Assembly (NCBI GenBank): GCA_016205975.1
Contig: JACQSK010000015.1
Coordinates: 49,505-113,504 of the forward strand
DNA length: 64,000 nucleotides
Source: Candidatus Uhrbacteria bacterium
Lineage (GTDB): Bacteria > Patescibacteria > ABY1 > SG8-24 > GWF2-40-263
Direction of reading: 5' to 3'
The notes below the pieces were generated by a model that was not told the origin of the DNA, searched no databases, and saw only the letters and a program-made list of their open reading frames with translations. Made by a program: the position numbers and the translations under genes. Below, piece by piece: positions 38,840 to 47,470 of this stretch. How positions within the stretch are numbered: position 1 is the first letter of the stretch; each line of letters begins with the position of its first letter.

Positions 38840-40201
38840 TTAATCTGACACCGCACTCGCCAATCGGATATCAATCGTCAAGGGTGTACCTTCGAGTTTG
38901 AAATGTTCGCGCAAGCGGTTTTCAAGATAACGGATGTAGCTGGCGTTGAGAGTGTCCGTGCGCTTCGCTTTGATAATGAGATCAAACGACGGCGGCGCGT
39001 GGCGCGTTTGCTTCATGCCCAGGACTTTTGGCGCCCAGGGGCCGTGGCCGACCACCGGAGCGAATTGCCGGACCGCAACGTCCAGAAACTTTTTCAGCTT
39101 CTCCTGATCGATATCGATGCTTCTATTTTTATTCACGAGGTCGATGGCGTCAAACAAGCTCTGCACGCGTTGCGTGGAGAGGGCCGAGACGAAGTGCACC
39201 GGCGCCCAGGCCAGGAAGGGGAGCGACGCGGCGATGTATTCGCGGTACTGGTTCATCGTATTCGTCTCCTTGTCTGCGATGAGATCCCATTTGTTGACGA
39301 CGATGAGAACCGCCGAGCCAGAGTGTTTCAAAAACCCGGCGAGAACTTTTTCCTGCGTGCCGATTTTTTGCGTGGCGTCCAACACGAGCAGTGTAACGTC
39401 GGCCAGCTTCACCACCAGCTCGTTGCGTTTCACGGCCTCGTGTTCCAGCCCGCCAGCCTTGCGAACCTTCGCGTGCTTGCGCATGCCGGCCGTGTCGATG
39501 AAGATGTATTTTTTTTCTCCGCGCTGGAAGAGCGTGTCGTTGGGCTCGCGCGTGGTGTGCTCGATGGGGCTCGTGATGAACCGCTCCTCGCCGATGAGCG
39601 CGTTCAGGAGCGTTGACTTGCCCACGTTGGGTTTGCCGATGACAGCGACTTTGATGCCTTCCATCTTGAGCGGGTCCACCGGCGGCCGGCCGATGTCCGC
39701 GAGCTTCTCGTAGATCACGTCCAGCAGATCGCCCACGCCGGTTCCACGCGTGGCCGAGATCGGGAGCGGCTCAGGGAGCCCGGGGAAGCGCCACATGGAA
39801 TCCGACACGCTCAGTCGTTCACTTGTTTTCTCCGCCTTGTTGCCCACGACGATCACCGGCTTGCCCGATTTGCGAAACCGATCCGCGAGTGCGCGCTCCT
39901 CCGGAATCGTCCCGGCCTTCATGTCCAGCACGAACAAAAGGAGGTCTGCCGTTTTCATCGCGATGTCCGCCTGCTTCACAATGTTGCGTTCGATCTCGTC
40001 TTTCTGGTTCACGTCCAAGCCGCCCGTATCGATCAACCGAATCACCGTGCCGCGCCACAGGCAGTCGCCCTCGTTGCGGTCGCGGGTGGTCCCAGCGGTC
40101 GGAGAAACAAGCGCCTTCTGGGTTTCAAGAAGGCGGTTGAACAGCGTGGATTTTCCGACATTCGTGCGGCCGACGAGGGCCACGACTGGGAGATTATTCA
40201 T
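38840..40201 (-). CDS. der: Ribosome-biogenesis GTPase Der (EngA)
   Basis: A double-GTPase of 453 residues needed for 50S assembly. G domain 1 has GRTNVGKST and DTGG; G domain 2 has GKPNVGKST, DTAG and NKWD. In G domain 1 the guanine-specificity motif reads NKAE instead of NKxD. A C-terminal KH-like domain follows (QFAPVVGHGPWAPKVLGMKQTRHAPPSF region). Confidence 0.95.
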   Translation of the reverse strand: MNNLPVVALVGRTNVGKSTLFNRLLETQKALVSPTAGTTRDRNEGDCLWRGTVIRLIDTGGLDVNQKDEIERNIVKQADIAMKTADLLLFVLDMKAGTIPEERALADRFRKSGKPVIVVGNKAEKTSERLSVSDSMWRFPGLPEPLPISATRGTGVGDLLDVIYEKLADIGRPPVDPLKMEGIKVAVIGKPNVGKSTLLNALIGEERFITSPIEHTTREPNDTLFQRGEKKYIFIDTAGMRKHAKVRKAGGLEHEAVKRNELVVKLADVTLLVLDATQKIGTQEKVLAGFLKHSGSAVLIVVNKWDLIADKETNTMNQYREYIAASLPFLAWAPVHFVSALSTQRVQSLFDAIDLVNKNRSIDIDQEKLKKFLDVAVRQFAPVVGHGPWAPKVLGMKQTRHAPPSFDLIIKAKRTDTLNASYIRYLENRLREHFKLEGTPLTIDIRLASAVSD

Positions 40202-40210
40202 ATCGCCACC

Positions 40211-40219
40211 AGTCTATCA
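40211..40219 (-). promoter_or_regulatory. Extended -10 box of der (near-leaderless)
   Basis: On the minus strand TGa-TAGACT lies nine bases before the der ATG at 40201, the same TGa extension as at adk. Confidence 0.4.
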
Positions 40220-40220
40220 C

Positions 40221-40251
40221 AAAACCGCCTCTTGATGAGATTGAGGCGGTT
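40221..40251 (-). terminator. Terminator after the LCP gene
   Basis: AACCGCCTC and GAGGCGGTT arms with an 11-base loop. On the minus strand TTTTG follows. It separates the LCP gene from der. Confidence 0.65.
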
Positions 40252-40282
40252 GAATTTGAGGTCACAAATAACAACTTCAAGT

Positions 40283-41959
40283 TTAGTACCTCGCAAGCAA
40301 GCTTGCGCTCTCTCCCAAAATCACCAAAAAGTCCACGTCTTGCTCGATTACGAGCATCTCATAGTCTTCGCTGGTGAGAGCAATCTCTTTGGGAACGATC
40401 TCGCCGCTGTAGAGCCAGCCGGTGGCTGACAGCGTGACGTCCGCCTTCAGGTAATCGCGAAGGGCTTTGAGTTCTTCTGCGCGCTGGCCGTTGGTGAGGT
40501 CGTAGATGACTGTGTGTTCGTAGTCACGAGAAGCGGCATTCCCGACGCGGGCAACATCAAACCCCTGGCCGTCCAAGAGTTGCGATGCGCGGAAGGCGAG
40601 GCCGGTGATGTTGGTGCCGTTTTGGATTTCGATGCGGACGAACTTTGGTTTTTCCTCTGGCGCGGCCGCGAAGGTGGCGTTTAGCTCATCATCGGCGACG
40701 AAAATATTGTCCGCGATGCGCTGGAGCGGCAACCAGTCGTCGTTTTTGGGCAGGAGCAGGTAGGCGCCGTTCAAGACGGTTGCGTACAGCGGAGAAGACT
40801 CGGAGGCATCGATCACATGGTTGGTGATGCTTTGCGTGTCGAGACTCTTGAGCTCTTTGGCCAAGCGGACGATTTCCCAGGCGTTCAAGTTGGTGGAGAT
40901 GTTTTCCTCCAGCGCGTTCATCATCTTGGTGATGCGGCTGGGGTTCAAGAAGGTCGAGGCGGAAAGCACCTTGTCTTTGACCGCTAAGATAATTTTTTGC
41001 TGGCGCTTGGAGCGCGCGAAGTCCGAGCCCTCGCCGTTATTGCCATGGCGCGAGCGCGCAAACTTGAGCGCGGTTTCGCCTTCCATGTGCGTCCAGCCCT
41101 CGGAGAAGGTGATGGACTCAAAGCGGCAGGAGTAGTCAGGGACGACTTCGACCGTGTTGAGCGGGAGGTCGGATGGGACGGATGGGTCGGATGGGACGTC
41201 CGGATCGATCTCGAGAATTTGTGCGAGCTCACCGGATTCTTCGACGGTACTTTCCTCCTCACCCTCTCCTTCAAACCCGCAGCCGTCGTACTCTCGTCCG
41301 AGCGTTGGGTACTCTGGATCCGTGAAGCTGTTCTCGACATAGACGTCGACTCCACCGATGGCGTCGATAAACTCTGCGAAGCCGTCGAAGTCCACGCGCA
41401 GGTAGTAGTGGATGTCTTCGTCCAGCACGTCTCCAATCACTTGAGAGGCAAGGGCGGGCCCGGAACCAGGCTCGTCCATCTCCCCATAGGCGTTGGCGTG
41501 GTTCACCTTGCTGTAGCCGTAGCCGGGGATGGGCACGCTCATGTCGCGGGGCAAGGACATCATGCCGATCGCGCCAGTGGACGGCTGAAAGCTCGCAAAC
41601 ACAATCGTATCGGTGAGCTGCGGGCCGTCATGGCCTTCTCCGCCGATGCCCATGAGCAACACATTCACACGATCGTCGTCCTCGCCCGCGAGCTCACGCC
41701 CACCGGAGGTTACGAGTTGCTTGATGGTGGCCATGAGCGAGAAGTCCGTGGGCGCGTTGGATTCGGAGGTGGTGGTGACTTGGTAGGAGAAGATCATGCC
41801 GGCGGTGGCGGCGATCACGACCGCGAGCGTGAGGTGGCGGCCAAAAAAAAGAACCCTCGGTCGTAGCCGTCCTATGGGCGAGGCGGGCGAGCCCGGCGCT
41901 CGCCTTGGCACGCGTAGGTGATATTTTTGTTTCAGCAAGTCAATCTTGGCGCGCTCCAT
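40283..41959 (-). CDS. LytR-CpsA-Psr (LCP) family protein with LytR_C domain
   Basis: A 558-residue membrane-anchored phosphotransferase type that attaches glycopolymers to the cell wall. One N-terminal helix (about residues 40-58) is followed by the LCP domain: VNVLLMGIGG, LTDTIVFASF, MSLPRDMSVPIPGYG, LKFARSRH. The C-terminal LytR_C domain contains FVRIEIQNGTNITGLAFRAS. A Ser/Pro/Asp insert lies in the LCP domain. I prefer the ATG at 41959 because TACAAT overlaps the upstream ATG at 41974. Confidence 0.88.
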   Translation of the reverse strand: MERAKIDLLKQKYHLRVPRRAPGSPASPIGRLRPRVLFFGRHLTLAVVIAATAGMIFSYQVTTTSESNAPTDFSLMATIKQLVTSGGRELAGEDDDRVNVLLMGIGGEGHDGPQLTDTIVFASFQPSTGAIGMMSLPRDMSVPIPGYGYSKVNHANAYGEMDEPGSGPALASQVIGDVLDEDIHYYLRVDFDGFAEFIDAIGGVDVYVENSFTDPEYPTLGREYDGCGFEGEGEEESTVEESGELAQILEIDPDVPSDPSVPSDLPLNTVEVVPDYSCRFESITFSEGWTHMEGETALKFARSRHGNNGEGSDFARSKRQQKIILAVKDKVLSASTFLNPSRITKMMNALEENISTNLNAWEIVRLAKELKSLDTQSITNHVIDASESSPLYATVLNGAYLLLPKNDDWLPLQRIADNIFVADDELNATFAAAPEEKPKFVRIEIQNGTNITGLAFRASQLLDGQGFDVARVGNAASRDYEHTVIYDLTNGQRAEELKALRDYLKADVTLSATGWLYSGEIVPKEIALTSEDYEMLVIEQDVDFLVILGESASLLARY

Positions 41960-41972
41960 AATTCGTGTCTTC

Positions 41973-41978
41973 ATTGTA
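41973..41978 (-). promoter_or_regulatory. -10 box of the LCP gene
   Basis: On the minus strand TACAAT overlaps the ATG at 41974, and an in-frame ATG (41959) follows 13 bases later in TATG context, the same arrangement as at parA. Confidence 0.4.
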
Positions 41979-42061
41979 GCGGGAACGCAGAGAACGGGCA
42001 ACCTCTTGTCTGGAGAAAAGGTTCGTGGTATTTTCGACCGTGTTAAAGGAGCAAAAATTGC

Positions 42062-42138
42062 GGGCGTGTAGCTCAGCTGGTTAGAGCGCTGTCCTCACAC
42101 GACAGATGTCAGAGGTTCGAGTCCTCTCACGCCCACCA
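42062..42138 (+). tRNA. tRNA-Val(CAC), CCA encoded
   Basis: 77 bases. Acceptor GGGCGTG/CACGCCC, anticodon stem CTGTC/GACAG, loop CTCACAC (anticodon CAC, reads GUG), T arm with GGTTCGAGTCC, encoded CCA. Confidence 0.95.
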
Positions 42139-42170
42139 AAAAAGATCCTATTTTCGTGAGGATCTTTTTT
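42138..42170 (+). terminator. Terminator after tRNA-Val
   Basis: AAAAAAGATCCT and AGGATCTTTTTT form a perfect 12-base stem with a nine-base loop, starting at the tRNA 3' end. Confidence 0.9.
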
Positions 42171-42180
42171 GTTTGGAGAG

Positions 42181-42209
42181 TTGCTCTTGCCAGAAAAACC
42201 TGATACGCT
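42181..42209 (+). promoter_or_regulatory. Promoter of lepB
   Basis: TTGCTC at 42181-42186 and TACGCT at 42204-42209, spacer 17 bases. The ATG at 42223 is 13 bases beyond the -10. Confidence 0.45.
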
Positions 42210-42222
42210 GGAAACGATTTTT

Positions 42223-42831
42223 ATGCATAGCCGCTTTTCAGGCTTGGAAGACAAACTCTACACGCGTTTCGGGCCCACGGGCGGAGCGATTCTCGCTTTT
42301 CTGCTTGAGGTGGTGCAGATCGTGGTGATCTCAAGCGCCATCATCATCCCCATTCGTTATTTTTTGATCCAGCCGTTCTATGTGAAAGGGGCGAGCATGG
42401 AGCCCAACTTCTACGATCATGAGTATCTCATCATCGACGAACTCTCGTATCGCTTCCGCGATCCCATGCGCGGCGAGATCGTCGTATTCCGCTACCCGCG
42501 CGACCCCAGCCAGTTTTTCATCAAGCGCGTGGTGGCGCTCCCGGGCGAGACGGTGGAGATCACCGATGGGCATGTGTTCATCTATAATGACGAACATCCA
42601 AACGGCCTGCGCTTGGAGGAGCCGTACTTGGACGGGGAGAGGACCAACGGAAAAGAACGCGTGACGCTGGGAGGCGATGAGTATTTCGTCCTGGGAGACA
42701 ATCGCGACTCCAGCCTCGACTCTCGTAGCTTCGGCACGCTGGATCGCGACAACCTGATCGGCCGCGTCTGGGTGCGCGGCTTGCCGCTCTCGCGCCTGTC
42801 GACCTTTGATCTACCGGTTTACAATCTTTAA
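42223..42831 (+). CDS. lepB: Signal peptidase I
   Basis: Cleaves signal peptides of exported proteins. The 202-residue protein has one N-terminal membrane helix (about residues 22-45) and the Ser/Lys dyad: Ser58 in VKGASMEPN and Lys101 in FFIKRVVALPGE. The DYFVLGDNRDSSLDSR-type box is present as EYFVLGDNRDSSLDSRSFG. I start at 42223. The TTG at 42169 lies in the tRNA terminator. Confidence 0.94.
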   Translation: MHSRFSGLEDKLYTRFGPTGGAILAFLLEVVQIVVISSAIIIPIRYFLIQPFYVKGASMEPNFYDHEYLIIDELSYRFRDPMRGEIVVFRYPRDPSQFFIKRVVALPGETVEITDGHVFIYNDEHPNGLRLEEPYLDGERTNGKERVTLGGDEYFVLGDNRDSSLDSRSFGTLDRDNLIGRVWVRGLPLSRLSTFDLPVYNL

Positions 42832-42842
42832 CGTGTACGGCT

Positions 42843-44246
42843 ATGCCTTTTAGAAAAAAATCTGCCGCGCCGAAAAAAGTTTCCGTTCCAGAAAAGGAAT
42901 CAGCGCCCGTCGCGGCCGCGCCAACAGAAGAAGAAGGAGGTAACTCCAAAAACCCCGAGCTCTTGCGCGGGTTCCGCGACATCATGCCTGAGGAGCAGGG
43001 GAGGTGGAACTTGGTGCGCGACACCGTGCGCAAGCTCGCGGAGGCGTATAGCTTTGACCGCATCGACCTGCCGATTCTCGAACGCGCGGATTTATTTTTG
43101 CGCACGCTGGGGAAAGGCACCGACGTTGTGGAAAAAGAGATGTACATTTTTACCGACCCTTCCAACCGTTCGGTGGCTCTGCGCCCCGAGGCCACGGCTT
43201 CGGCCGCGCGCGCCTACATCAACCACGGCATGCTCGACCGTCCTCAGCCGGTGAAGCTGTGGTACCTGGGTCCCATGTTCCGCCACGACCGTCCACAGGC
43301 GGGCCGCTACCGCCAGTTCTATCAAGCCGGTTTTGAATCCTTCGGCGCCGAGGAACCGATCGTGGACGCGCAGCTGGTCGTGATCGGCATGCAGATTTTT
43401 AAAGATCTGGGCCTCGACGTGAAGGTCGAGATCAACTCGATCGGCACCGCCGAGTGCCGCAAGGCCTACTTGGCCGAGCTGGTCGCCTACTTCCGCACGC
43501 ACCGCGCGAAGCTTTCCGAGGACGACAAGCGCCGTTTGCAAAAAAATCCGCTGCGCATCCTGGACAGTAAAGAGGAAGCCACGCGCGAGCTCCTGGAAGG
43601 CGCGCCGCAGATTTTGAACTGGCTGGATGAGAAGTCCAAGGAGCACTTCATGAAGGTCCTGGAGTTCGTCGAGGAAATGGATATTCCCTATTCGCTCAAC
43701 CCCTATCTTGTGCGCGGGCTGGATTACTACACGCACACCGTGTTTGAGTTCGTGCTGGCAGAAGATCAAGGGGAAGTCGCCCAGAGCGCCTTGGGAGGCG
43801 GTGGGCGCTACGACGGGCTCGTGGAGGTTTTGGGAGGACGCCCGACGCCGGCGTGCGGGTTTGCCCTTGGGCTCGAGCGCATCGTGCGTGCGCTTGAGGC
43901 CAAGGGAATCAATCCGCCAGAGCACCCGGCACCGCTCGTGTTCTTTGCGCAGTTGGGAGACGCAGCGCGGCGCGTGGGGCTCAAGCTCTATGAGGAGTTC
44001 CGCCGGTCCGGTATTCCTGTGGCCGAGGCGTTCGGTAAGAACGCGCTCAAGGCACAGCTGGAAGCGGCCAACAGACTCAACGTGCCCCTCACGCTCATCT
44101 TGGGACAGAAAGAAGTCCTGGACGGAACGATCATTATCCGCGACATGGAGTCCGGCGCGCAAGAAATCGTGGACGTGAAAAAAGCCGTGGCGCTCGTCGC
44201 CCGGAAGCTGCAGCCGGTTGTCCTTGACAAACCAGCTGATCTTTAG
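42843..44246 (+). CDS. hisS: Histidyl-tRNA synthetase with an N-terminal extension
   Basis: A class IIa synthetase of 467 residues. Motif 1 region (LRGFRDIMPEEQGRW), motif 2 (VKLWYLGPMFRHDRPQAGRYRQFYQAGFE region), the HisA motif (YLVRGLDYYTHTVFEF) and motif 3 (GFALGLERIV) are intact, and the anticodon-binding domain is C-terminal. Residues 1-38 are a Lys/Pro/Ala/Glu-rich tail not usual for the family. Eleven bases after lepB. Confidence 0.95.
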   Translation: MPFRKKSAAPKKVSVPEKESAPVAAAPTEEEGGNSKNPELLRGFRDIMPEEQGRWNLVRDTVRKLAEAYSFDRIDLPILERADLFLRTLGKGTDVVEKEMYIFTDPSNRSVALRPEATASAARAYINHGMLDRPQPVKLWYLGPMFRHDRPQAGRYRQFYQAGFESFGAEEPIVDAQLVVIGMQIFKDLGLDVKVEINSIGTAECRKAYLAELVAYFRTHRAKLSEDDKRRLQKNPLRILDSKEEATRELLEGAPQILNWLDEKSKEHFMKVLEFVEEMDIPYSLNPYLVRGLDYYTHTVFEFVLAEDQGEVAQSALGGGGRYDGLVEVLGGRPTPACGFALGLERIVRALEAKGINPPEHPAPLVFFAQLGDAARRVGLKLYEEFRRSGIPVAEAFGKNALKAQLEAANRLNVPLTLILGQKEVLDGTIIIRDMESGAQEIVDVKKAVALVARKLQPVVLDKPADL

Positions 44247-44283
44247 CACACTAGGCCTGCTAATAAAGAGTAAACGAACGAAT

Positions 44284-44523
44284 GTGATTCTTGTTAAACG
44301 AAAAAAAGGTGAAAGCTTTGAAAGTTTGTATCGACGGTTCGGCCGCCGCGTGCAGCAGAGCGGTTCGGTTCTTGAGTCCAAGAAAAACCGTTTTCACAAG
44401 CCCGAGCTTTCCAAGAGCAAACAGCGCGCCAGCGCCCTGCGCCGCCTCTCCAGCCGCGTGAAGCGGGAGTACCTCCTGCGCACGGGCCAGCTCATTGAGG
44501 AGCGCTTCCCGCAGAAGCGGTAA
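44284..44523 (+). CDS. rpsU: 30S ribosomal protein S21 (bS21)
   Basis: A 79-residue basic helical protein located near the anti-Shine-Dalgarno end of 16S rRNA. It aligns with bS21 through ILVKRKKGESFESLYRRFGRRV, then FHKPELSKSKQRASALRR. I choose the GTG at 44284 to give a normal-length N-terminus. The open frame extends to 44218 inside hisS. The C-terminal tail (REYLLRTGQLIEERFPQKR) is longer than in E. coli. Confidence 0.85.
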   Translation: MILVKRKKGESFESLYRRFGRRVQQSGSVLESKKNRFHKPELSKSKQRASALRRLSSRVKREYLLRTGQLIEERFPQKR

Positions 44524-44537
44524 ACTGTTTTCAGCCT

Positions 44538-45293
44538 ATGTCTCTTCTTGAAGCCATGACAGAAGACATGAAGGCTTCCATGAAAGCCAAAGACAGCGCA
44601 ACGCTTTCCACGTTGCGTTTGTTGCTTTCTGCTTGCAAGAATAAAAAAATCGAACTCCTGCACGAGTTGTCTGACGCAGAAGTGCAGGACGTGGTGAAGA
44701 CGCAAGTGAAGCAGCTCAAGGACTCCATCGTCTCGTTTGACGCCGGCGGACGCGCGGACATGGCGCAGAGCGCGCGCGCGGAGATTGCGGTGCTTGAGAA
44801 GTACCTGCCTGTACAGATGAGCGAGGAGGATCTGAGGGCGCTCGTGCAAAAAACGATTGCGGAGACCGGAGCCGCGAGCCAGGCGGACATGGGCCGCGTG
44901 ATGGGCGCTACGCTCAAGGCCGCTCAGGGTCAGGCCGACGGCGCACGCGTGAAGGGGATCGTGATGCAGCTTTTGCCTGCCGTTGTCCTCGTCCTGGTTG
45001 GAACCTCCACGGCCTATCAGCCAGCGCTCGCGGCCATTCCTCTTGTCGCAGAAGATTTCGGCCTGGACGCCTCCACCATCGAGATGGCCCTGCGCCTGTT
45101 CCGCGTGCTGATCCTCTGGCTGGGCATTCCAGCTATTACGCTCATGCTGACCGGGGGGTTTGGGTATATGACGGCTTCCTCGCGTGACGAGCTCCATACG
45201 GAGGCCTGGGGAAAGATGGCACAAGGATTTTTTGCCACGATCATCGTGGCAGGACTTTTCGCCATTTCGACGATCATCCTCCAGCAGCTCTAA
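44538..45293 (+). CDS. YqeY (GatB-related) domain fused in frame to a pilin-like membrane module
   Basis: 251 residues. Residues 1-142 are a complete YqeY domain (LLEAMTEDMKASMKAKD to GRVMGATLKAAQGQADGARVKGIV), a tRNA-amidotransferase-related fold. Met143 (nt 44964) then begins what looks like a signal peptide (MQLLPAVVLVLVG to PALAA), followed by two helices and the GGFGYMTASS loop shared with the next two genes. Either a true fusion, or loss of the yqeY stop merged two genes. GGGG lies upstream of the internal ATG. Confidence 0.75.
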   Translation: MSLLEAMTEDMKASMKAKDSATLSTLRLLLSACKNKKIELLHELSDAEVQDVVKTQVKQLKDSIVSFDAGGRADMAQSARAEIAVLEKYLPVQMSEEDLRALVQKTIAETGAASQADMGRVMGATLKAAQGQADGARVKGIVMQLLPAVVLVLVGTSTAYQPALAAIPLVAEDFGLDASTIEMALRLFRVLILWLGIPAITLMLTGGFGYMTASSRDELHTEAWGKMAQGFFATIIVAGLFAISTIILQQL

Positions 45294-45308
45294 TAGAGAA
45301 AAAATAAG

Positions 45309-45331
45309 ACGAGCTCTCGCAGCTCGTTTTT
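45309..45331 (+). terminator. Terminator after the YqeY-pilin gene
   Basis: ACGAGCT-ctcgc-AGCTCGT followed by TTTT. It ends the hisS-rpsU-yqeY transcript before the MITE-like element. Confidence 0.8.
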
Positions 45332-45337
45332 GCTATT

Positions 45338-45577
45338 GAGACCTCTGCAAAACTCGATGAGATTGCGATGCGCGGGGAAAGCCTCCGCCAAAGGCGGATT
45401 AGCCTTTGGCTGAAGCCGCCGAGACGTAGCGACAGCTACGTTGACCCTTCGATGTACTCAGGGTCAGTCTGAGCACAGTCGAAGACTGAGGCGGCGGCGG
45501 CGTAAAGCCGCGTGGCGGCCACGCCGCTCTACGCGGGGCCCCGCAAGTCGCAAGGTCGTGAGTTTTGCAGAGGTCTC
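45338..45577. mobile_element. MITE-like element, 240 bp, 18-bp perfect terminal inverted repeats
   Basis: Ends GAGACCTCTGCAAAACTC (45338-45355) and its exact complement (45560-45577). No coding sequence. The inside is a chain of short palindromes (CCGCC/GGCGG, GTAGC/GCTAC, GACCC/GGGTC and CTTCGA-type repeats), so the RNA would be highly folded. CTAT occurs just outside both ends, possibly a target duplication. A related element with the same terminal sequence lies at 63691-63830. Confidence 0.75.
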
Positions 45578-45618
45578 TCTATCCACAGTTTTTTCTGCGC
45601 GCTTTTTTCCAAATGCGC

Positions 45619-45624
45619 TACAAT
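45619..45624 (+). promoter_or_regulatory. Possible -10 box for the gene at 45651
   Basis: TACAAT 26 bases before the ATG, between the MITE-like element and the pilin-like gene. No good -35. Confidence 0.3.
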
Positions 45625-45650
45625 AGCTGCACGCGCACAGGCGTATCCTC

Positions 45651-47465
45651 ATGACAGAGAAGAGCACACAGAGACTCGCTTCCGGTTTCGTGCACGCGGT
45701 TGTGTTTGCCGTGGTGGCGTTTTCTGTTTTGGCGCTCTGGGCGGTCGCGCTGCCGGCCTTGGCGCAAACGAGCGCGCTGGAAACCGTTGGGTCTGTTTCA
45801 GGGTTGCCCACGGACAACATCGCCATCATCATCGCCAGAATCATCCGGCAGTTTTTGATGGTCATCGGCATTCTGTTCACTGTGCTCATCGTGTACGCGG
45901 GGTTTTTGTACCTGACGGCGCGCGGAGAACCGGACCCCGTCAAAAAAGCAAAAAAGATTTTCCAGCAGTCCATCATCGGCCTCGTGATTATTTTTTCCGC
46001 CTACGGAATCGCCACGTTCATCCTGGACCGTCTGCTCGATGCGGCGTTCTCGGGCTCGACCTCGGCGACGGCCGATGCGTACTCTGAACCGCTCTCCGGC
46101 TCCTTGGGCGGAGGCATTTTGGACGACCATTATCCCGAGCGCAACGCCACGGACATCCCGCGCAACACGCGTATCTTCGTTTCGTTCAAGGAAGCCATGA
46201 ATCCCGCGAGCCTGATCGAAGGCTACGTGGACGACACGACCTCGACGGACCTCGACATCCAATCCGTCCTCATCTATCCCACGGCGGAGGGATCCGGTTC
46301 CGCACTCGCCCAAGACGAGGTCGTCGTGACGTACGACGATGCGTTTGAGATTTTCGTTTTCGATCCGGTCGAGTATTTGGGCTCGGCTGAGGAGGACACC
46401 AACTACACCGTGGTCCTCACGACCGATATCGAAAAAGCCGACGGCAGCGCGGCCTTCTCCGGATCGTATGCGGACGGCTATGCCTGGACGTTTGAAGTGT
46501 CCACCGAGATCGACCTCACACCGCCAACCGTGACCTCCGTGGTGCCGATCCAGGATGCGGATGAGCCGCGCAATGTCACGATCGAAGTCAACTTCAGCGA
46601 GGCCATGGATCCGGTCGCGGGAACAGGCGCGTACGATGCAGTGCTGGGAGAGCTGTTTACGAATCTGTCCGCCTTCGATGAAGCGGGCGCCAACATCGAG
46701 GGGACATGGGAGATCGGGAACGCCTATCGCACGATCGACTTCACGACCACGGACGCCTGCAGCGAGGATCCCTGCGGCGACACCATCTACTGTCTGCCTG
46801 GCAATGAGACGATCTCCGTGACCGCCAAGGCCGCCACGCTTAATGAAGACGAAGTCCCCCAGGGCGAACCTACGGGCGTTACCTTCGACGGTCTTGTGGA
46901 CGCGGCCAGCAATTCGTTGGACGGTGACGGCGATGGCGATGCGTGCGGGTCGAGTTCGGACACGGTTGATTGCGCGGACGGCGATGAGGACGACGATTAC
47001 GACTGGAGCTTCACGACCACTGACGAGATCGAAGATACCGTTCCGCAGGTTGAGAGCGTGAACCCTGGCCTGGGGGAGGACGAGATCAGCCAGACCAACG
47101 ACCTCACGGTTACATTCAACACCTATCTCAAATCTTCCACCGTGGACTCGAGCAGCGTCTCGTTGTGGCCTGACCCGTGGTACGAGATGTGGTTTGCCGT
47201 GCGCAAGAGCAGCACCGGGGGCGCCACGCAGGTGGCGATCGAGCACCCGACGTTTGTGAGCACAGCGGACGGCGGTTGGGACTACTGGCCGGTTCTCACC
47301 CAAGACGTGAAGAGCACCTACCAGATCTGCATGTACCCGGCGATCGGGCCGGACTCCTGCACCGAGTCCCGCTCCTCTCTCTATCCTTATTGTTGCGAAG
47401 GAACACCTTCCGCGAGCGCGTGCACGACGGACTCGGGAGAAGCCTTGCCGGATAATTCGGACTGA
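45651..47465 (+). CDS. Secreted pilin-like anchor with SbsA-type Ig domains
   Basis: 604 residues. A signal peptide (1-39, ending LPALAQ) precedes a two-helix T4SS-pilin/VirB2-like module: helices about 68-90 and 107-126 around YLTARGEPDPVKKAKKIF. By the positive-inside rule the short basic loop is cytoplasmic and the C-terminal part is outside. About three Big_5 (SbsA) Ig-like domains follow (from HYPERNATDIPRNTRIFVSF, PPTVTSVVPIQDADEPRN, and TVPQVESVNPGLGEDEIS). An acidic Asp/Gly run (DGDGDGDACG) may bind calcium. Paralogous in architecture to the next gene. Confidence 0.75.
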   Translation: MTEKSTQRLASGFVHAVVFAVVAFSVLALWAVALPALAQTSALETVGSVSGLPTDNIAIIIARIIRQFLMVIGILFTVLIVYAGFLYLTARGEPDPVKKAKKIFQQSIIGLVIIFSAYGIATFILDRLLDAAFSGSTSATADAYSEPLSGSLGGGILDDHYPERNATDIPRNTRIFVSFKEAMNPASLIEGYVDDTTSTDLDIQSVLIYPTAEGSGSALAQDEVVVTYDDAFEIFVFDPVEYLGSAEEDTNYTVVLTTDIEKADGSAAFSGSYADGYAWTFEVSTEIDLTPPTVTSVVPIQDADEPRNVTIEVNFSEAMDPVAGTGAYDAVLGELFTNLSAFDEAGANIEGTWEIGNAYRTIDFTTTDACSEDPCGDTIYCLPGNETISVTAKAATLNEDEVPQGEPTGVTFDGLVDAASNSLDGDGDGDACGSSSDTVDCADGDEDDDYDWSFTTTDEIEDTVPQVESVNPGLGEDEISQTNDLTVTFNTYLKSSTVDSSSVSLWPDPWYEMWFAVRKSSTGGATQVAIEHPTFVSTADGGWDYWPVLTQDVKSTYQICMYPAIGPDSCTESRSSLYPYCCEGTPSASACTTDSGEALPDNSD

Positions 47466-47470
47466 GCCCC

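Noticed and set aside
42169..42171. TTG at 42169 as the lepB start
   Set aside because: It is inside the T-run of the tRNA-Val terminator and upstream of a plausible lepB promoter.
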